A stretch of 8,318 nucleotides of DNA from Pseudomonadota bacterium (GTDB lineage: Bacteria > Pseudomonadota > Alphaproteobacteria > UBA8366 > GCA-2717185). Position numbers and translations under genes: made by a program. The notes under the pieces are model-generated. The model was given only the letters and a program-made list of their open reading frames with translations, made no database searches and was not told the origin of the DNA. Positions 4,899-8,318 of this stretch are shown one piece after another; positions within the stretch are counted from its first letter, which is position 1; every line of letters begins with the position of its first letter. The stretch covers positions 1 through 8,318 of the forward strand of contig JAQCHR010000140.1 of assembly GCA_027619655.1 (NCBI GenBank), in the 5' to 3' direction.

Positions 4899-6575
4899 AT
4901 GAAAGCATCCCAAATGCGAGTATTTCCATCCAGCATGGCGCTACAGGGCGTGGTCGTTGCCGCCCTGTTGTCGCCATTTGCCGTCCAGGCGAATACCTAC
5001 GAGCTGACAGTCGATCGGGTAACTATCGATACCGGCGCCTTCCAAAGGGCGGGCATCGGCTATAACGGGGCCTCGCCGGGGCCCGTTCTCCGCTTCACGG
5101 AGGGCGAGGAGGTCACCATCAACGTGACCAATAACCTCAATATCGACACATCGGTTCACTGGCACGGGCTGATCCTGCCCTACCAAATGGATGGTGTGCC
5201 GACGATCAGCTATACCGGCATCGCGCCGGGCGAAACCTTTACCTACAGATTTCCCATCGTCCAGGCCGGGACCTACTGGTTTCACAGCCATTCCAGCATG
5301 CAGGAACCGGATGGGGCCTATGGCGCCATCGTCATCGAGCCGAAGGACCGCGAACCGTTCCGCTACGACAGGGATTACGTGGTCCAGCTGACGGACGCGC
5401 ACCCGCATGCCGCGGCGCGGATCATGCGGAATCTGAAATCGATGCCGGATTACTATAACCGCCAGCAACAGACCGTTGGCGAATTCTTCAGCGACGCCGA
5501 AAGGAACGGGCTGGCGGCAACTGTCGCCGACCGGCAGGCCTGGGGCGACATGCGGATGATGCCGACGGATGTGGAGGACCTGCAGGGATTCACCCCGCTG
5601 ATCAACGGCAAGGGCCCGGACCAGAACTGGACCGGGCTGTTCAAGCCGGGCGAACGGGTGCGCCTGCGTTTCATCAATTCCTCGGCGATGACCTATTTCG
5701 ATATCCGGATCCCGGGACTAGACATGACGGTCGTCCAGGCGGACGGCAACAATGTGCGCCCGGTCAAGGTGGACGAGTTCCGCATTGCTGTTGCCGAAAC
5801 CTATGACGTCATCGTGCGTCCGACGGAGGACCAGGCCTATACGATCTTCGCTGAATCGATGGGCCGCACCGCCTATGCCCGTGGCACGCTGGCGCCGCGC
5901 GAAGGCATGGCGGCAGCCGTTCCCGACATGCGGGAACGGCCGTTGCTGACCATGGCGGATATGGGCATGAGCCATGAAGGCATGGCGGGCATGGACCATT
6001 CGAATATGGCCGGGATGGATCATTCAAAGATGACAGGAATGGACCATTCGAAAATGACAGGCACCGCGAAACCCGATCCGTTCTATGCGCCAGGCAGCGG
6101 TCTTGCACCGGTCGCGGCGGAGGGTGGCAAGTTCCTGTCCTATGACGACCTGAAGGCGCAGAAGCCGCTTTACCCGCACCGCGACTCGACGCGGGAAATC
6201 GTCATACGCATCACGGGCAACATGGAGCGGTATATCTGGTCGCTGAACGACGTCAAATACGAGGATGCCGAACCGATCCGCCTGCAATACGGCGAACGGG
6301 TCCGGTTCAAGTTCGTCAACGAGACGATGATGACGCATCCGATGCACCTGCACGGCATGTGGTCAATTCTCGACACCGGCGCCGGGAAATGGAACCCAGT
6401 AAAGCACGTGGTCAGCGTGTCGCCCGGCACCACCGTTTACATGGAAACGGAAGTGGACGCCCCGGGACAATGGGCCTTCCACTGCCATCTCGCCTATCAC
6501 GCGGCGGCGGGCATGTTCCGCAAGGTCATCGTCGAAGGCGGGCCGAAAGCCGCCCGGCTGGATACCGTTCGATGA
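4899..6575 (+). CDS. copA: CopA-type copper-resistance multicopper oxidase
   Basis: A 558-residue periplasmic three-cupredoxin multicopper oxidase of the CopA/PcoA type, which oxidises Cu(I) to the less harmful Cu(II) with O2. All four copper motifs are present: HWHG (H87, H89), WFHSH (H129, H131), HPMHLHG (H480, H483, H485) and HCHLAYHAAAGM (H528, C529, H530, H534, M539). The domains are roughly 33-150, 155-330 and 430-547. A Met/His-rich segment (352-388) precedes the third domain and includes three tandem GMDHS(K/N)M(T/A) units. The signal peptide (cleavage after about VQA, residue 31) has no twin-arginine, which is unusual because CopA, PcoA and CueO go through Tat. No longer start exists: an in-frame stop at 4857-4859 is followed by no start codon before ATG 4899. 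The ribosome binding site is weak, so translation may depend on coupling to the CopI-like gene. Its stop overlaps the copB start (ATGA). Confidence 0.95.
   Translation: MKASQMRVFPSSMALQGVVVAALLSPFAVQANTYELTVDRVTIDTGAFQRAGIGYNGASPGPVLRFTEGEEVTINVTNNLNIDTSVHWHGLILPYQMDGVPTISYTGIAPGETFTYRFPIVQAGTYWFHSHSSMQEPDGAYGAIVIEPKDREPFRYDRDYVVQLTDAHPHAAARIMRNLKSMPDYYNRQQQTVGEFFSDAERNGLAATVADRQAWGDMRMMPTDVEDLQGFTPLINGKGPDQNWTGLFKPGERVRLRFINSSAMTYFDIRIPGLDMTVVQADGNNVRPVKVDEFRIAVAETYDVIVRPTEDQAYTIFAESMGRTAYARGTLAPREGMAAAVPDMRERPLLTMADMGMSHEGMAGMDHSNMAGMDHSKMTGMDHSKMTGTAKPDPFYAPGSGLAPVAAEGGKFLSYDDLKAQKPLYPHRDSTREIVIRITGNMERYIWSLNDVKYEDAEPIRLQYGERVRFKFVNETMMTHPMHLHGMWSILDTGAGKWNPVKHVVSVSPGTTVYMETEVDAPGQWAFHCHLAYHAAAGMFRKVIVEGGPKAARLDTVR
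5988..6059 (+). repeat. Three tandem 24-bp units inside copA encoding a Met/His-rich octapeptide
   Basis: Three in-frame units (5988-6011, 6012-6035, 6036-6059) encode GMDHSNMA, GMDHSKMT and GMDHSKMT. Nucleotide divergence between units (GAC/GAT, TCG/TCA, AAG/AAA) shows the repeat is not newly made. Copy-number change would alter the number of Met/His copper sites without a frameshift. Confidence 0.85.
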
Positions 6576-7306
6576 GGATGCACAGGATGCACAGGATCAC
6601 GACCTTCCTGCTGGCGGGGCTGGCGGCTGCCGTCCTGTCGTTTCCGGCACAGGCCCAGGAGGCCGGGCTGATTTTCTATGGCATCCAGATGGAGGAAGTT
6701 GAATACCGTCTGGGCGAAGGCGAGGACAGAACCGCGGCCTGGAACGGCGATGCCTTTGTCGGCACCGACGAATTGAAGCTCCGCTGGCTCGGCCAGGGCG
6801 AATACAACACGAGAACCGATACGCTGGAGCGGATGGAAAACCGGATTGTCCTCCAGAAACCGGTTTCCGACTTCTTCGACGTGAAGGCCGGCGTCCGGCT
6901 GGATACGCCGGACGGGCCGGATCGCTGGTTCGGCGTGCTTGGTGTCACCGGTCTGGCAAAGCAGTGGTTCGAGATCGACGCGGATCTGTTCGTCAGCGAG
7001 ACGGGCGACGCTGCCGCGCGGCTCGATGTCGAATACGAACTGCTGCTGACCAACCGGCTGATCCTGACGCCTTCGGCCGATATCGATTTCGCTTTCGCCG
7101 AGGACCGGGAAATCGGCGTCGGGTCAGGGCTGAACAGTATCGAGGTCGGATTGCGGCTCCGCTACGATATCGTGGATCGCGCGATTTCGCCCTATATCGG
7201 GTTCGTCTATGAGCGGAAACTCGGCGACACCGCCGGTTTCGCCAAGGCCGAGGGCGAGGACGCCGCGGCCTGGTTTGCCGTTATCGGAACCCGGCTCATG
7301 TTCTGA
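6572..7306 (+). CDS. copB: CopB copper-resistance outer-membrane protein
   Basis: A 244-residue outer-membrane beta-barrel protein of the CopB/PcoB family, the usual partner of CopA; it is thought to bind or move copper at the outer membrane. The signal peptide is cleaved after about residue 28 (FPAQA, then QEAG). The mature part starts with IFYGIQMEEVEYRLGEGED and continues as alternating amphipathic strands with repeated Trp, Tyr and Leu-Arg pairs (LKLRWLGQGEYNT, WFEIDADLFVS, EVGLRLRYDI, PYIGFVYERKLG). It ends in Phe (GTRLMF), the usual C-terminal signal for outer-membrane assembly. Well-known CopB proteins have a long Met/His-rich N-terminal region; this one lacks it and is essentially the core domain. 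ATG 6572 overlaps the copA stop as ATGA, favouring coupled translation; in-frame ATGs at 6578 and 6587 are alternatives that leave the signal peptide intact. The gene is last in the operon and convergent with the SDR gene. Confidence 0.9.
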   Translation: MRMHRMHRITTFLLAGLAAAVLSFPAQAQEAGLIFYGIQMEEVEYRLGEGEDRTAAWNGDAFVGTDELKLRWLGQGEYNTRTDTLERMENRIVLQKPVSDFFDVKAGVRLDTPDGPDRWFGVLGVTGLAKQWFEIDADLFVSETGDAAARLDVEYELLLTNRLILTPSADIDFAFAEDREIGVGSGLNSIEVGLRLRYDIVDRAISPYIGFVYERKLGDTAGFAKAEGEDAAAWFAVIGTRLMF

Positions 7307-7315
7307 CGGGAGCGC

Positions 7316-8080
7316 CTACCCGATCGTCCAGCCGCCATCGATCAGCAGCGCCGCGCCGGTGATCATGGCGGCGGCGTCGGAGCTGAGGAACACGATGGCG
7401 CCCATCAGGTCCTCCACCTGCCCGACCCGCCCCAGCTTTATCTTCGACATGATATAGGCGTTCATTTCCGGATCGGCGAGGGACTGTCGCGCCAGTGGCG
7501 TTTCGATGAAGGTCGGGCCGATGGAGTTGACGCGGATATTGTGCGGTGCGAATTCCAGCGCCATCGCCTTGGTCAGCCCTTCGATGGCGAATTTGGACGC
7601 GCAATAGACCGTGCGCTTCGGCCCGCCGACATGCCCCATCTGCGACGATACATGGATCACCGATCCCGGCTTGCCGGCGGCCATCAGCCCGTTCGTCACC
7701 GCCCGGGACACGAAATAGGCCGCCCGCACGTTCAGGTCCATGATCGCGTCGTAATCATCCTCCGTCGTGCGGGCCATGGTCTTGGGCCGGTTCGTGCCCG
7801 CATTGTTGATCAGGATGTCGAACGGCCCGGCCGCAGAAATCGCGGCTTCCGTTGCCATCGTGTCGGTGATGTCGAGCACAAGTGTCTCGGCCTTGCCGCC
7901 CGCTGCGGCGATGGCATCCGCCGCCGCCTCAATTTCGGAAGCGGTGCGGGAAATCAGGGTGACCGCCGCCCCCGCATCGGCCAGCGCCGTCGCGGCCGCT
8001 AGGCCGATCCCGCGCCCCGCCCCCGTCACCAGCGCCCGCCGGCCATCAAGCCGGAAGGACGGCGTCTTTGCCAGCGCCAT
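7316..8080 (-). CDS. Short-chain dehydrogenase/reductase (classical SDR)
   Basis: A 254-residue classical SDR that oxidises an alcohol or reduces a ketone with NAD(P). The Rossmann motif TGAGRGIG (19-26), NNAG (92-95), catalytic N117 (DLNVRA), S146 (HVSSQ), Y159 and K163 (YCASK) are all present, as is the C-terminal TGAALLIDGGWT. R45 after the second strand (LISR) hints at NADP(H) preference, but this is only suggestive. GGAG (8087-8090) lies 6 nt before the ATG at 8080. The stop of the upstream HisD-like gene (8084-8086) is 3 bp away from this start, so the two form a tight operon and probably act in one pathway. Its stop is 9 bp from that of copB on the other strand. The substrate cannot be assigned. 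Confidence 0.93.
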   Translation of the reverse strand: MALAKTPSFRLDGRRALVTGAGRGIGLAAATALADAGAAVTLISRTASEIEAAADAIAAAGGKAETLVLDITDTMATEAAISAAGPFDILINNAGTNRPKTMARTTEDDYDAIMDLNVRAAYFVSRAVTNGLMAAGKPGSVIHVSSQMGHVGGPKRTVYCASKFAIEGLTKAMALEFAPHNIRVNSIGPTFIETPLARQSLADPEMNAYIMSKIKLGRVGQVEDLMGAIVFLSSDAAAMITGAALLIDGGWTIG

Positions 8081-8083
8081 GCC

Positions 8084-8318
8084 CTACTCCACCGCCGTGG
8101 CGTATTCCACATTGCGGCCACCATAGCGCCGCACACGGATATTGGCCTGCTCCGCATGGCCGGCGAATCCTTCCAGCATGCACAACCGCGAACAATACGC
8201 GCCGATATGGGCGCTGGCCTCGTCCGTCAGGACCTTCTGGTAGGTACAGGTCTTCAGGAACTTGCCGACCCACAATCCGCCGGTATAGCGCGCGGCCCGC
8301 TTCGTCGGTAGGGTGTGG
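8084..8318 (-). CDS. Histidinol dehydrogenase-family protein, C-terminal part (5' end outside window)
   Basis: The open frame enters from the right edge on the minus strand and ends at the TAG in 8084-8086, giving about 77 residues. The visible sequence has the HisD C-terminal pattern: HTLPT, AARYTGGL and FLKTCTYQ, then EGFAGHAEQANIRVR. Glu and His of EGFAGH match the HisD pair E414/H419, the latter a zinc ligand. The wording (HTLPTKRAARYTGGLWVGKF, CSRLCMLEGFAGHAEQANIRVRRYGG) resembles, from memory, the paralogous clade that includes sulfopropanediol dehydrogenase HpsN rather than biosynthetic HisD. Coupling to an SDR instead of his genes agrees with a catabolic role. The TTG near 8275 is an internal Leu codon, not a start. 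It is translated just ahead of the SDR. Confidence 0.85.
   Translation of the reverse strand, partial: HTLPTKRAARYTGGLWVGKFLKTCTYQKVLTDEASAHIGAYCSRLCMLEGFAGHAEQANIRVRRYGGRNVEYATAVE

Noticed and set aside
6359..6571. Upstream extension of the copB frame
   Set aside because: It overlaps the conserved C-terminal copper-binding region of copA and encodes a basic, low-complexity sequence; the signal peptide begins after ATG 6572.
1..8318. CRISPR arrays, tRNA or rRNA genes, insertion sequences, toxin-antitoxin or phage genes
   Set aside because: I looked for spaced direct repeats, cloverleaf-like stretches, transposase motifs and terminal inverted repeats on both strands and saw none.

Overview
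The window looks like chromosomal DNA of a GC-rich alphaproteobacterium. This rests on strong G/C bias at third codon positions, the style of the encoded proteins, and a CopI-CopA-CopB copper set with a CueR-type promoter. Genus cannot be told from the sequence alone.

Layout. (1) Positions 1-1431, + strand: the C-terminal end of an unidentified protein, then a complete mandelate racemase-subgroup enolase-superfamily enzyme (310-1431). (2) Positions 1438-2601, - strand: a stand-alone MetE C-terminal-domain (cobalamin-independent methionine synthase-like) protein, convergent with the enolase-family gene and only 6 bp from it. (3) Positions 2602-2753: a divergent promoter region with an imperfect inverted repeat. 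(4) Positions 2754-3623, + strand: a TauD/TfdA-type Fe(II)/2-oxoglutarate dioxygenase. (5) Positions 3702-7306, + strand: a compact copper-resistance operon. It has a textbook CueR-type promoter (TTGACC, 19-bp spacer, CCTTCC/GGAAG dyad), a small secreted His/Cys-rich protein whose ATG lies at the predicted transcription start, a CopI-like cupredoxin, a CopA-type multicopper oxidase and a CopB outer-membrane protein. (6) Positions 7316-8318, - strand: a short-chain dehydrogenase/reductase and, upstream of it, the 3' part of a histidinol-dehydrogenase-family gene of the kind that includes sulfopropanediol dehydrogenase HpsN.

How the genes fit together. The copper operon should act in the cell envelope: CopA oxidises Cu(I) in the periplasm, the CopI-like protein binds or carries copper, CopB sits in the outer membrane, and the small His/Cys-rich protein is a candidate extra copper binder or regulator. 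Its sensor (a CueR homologue) is not in the window. The flanking genes are catabolic in character (enolase-family dehydratase/racemase, MetE-like transferase, TauD-like dioxygenase, SDR, HisD-like dehydrogenase). They may belong to one or two small-molecule degradation loci, possibly for organosulfonates, but no substrate can be assigned from sequence. The copper operon sits between them as a self-contained cassette.

Most worth a second look: the apparently leaderless, copper-controlled small secreted protein at 3739-4107; the CopA homologue without a twin-arginine signal; and the MetE-like protein with Pro where the zinc-ligand Glu is expected.
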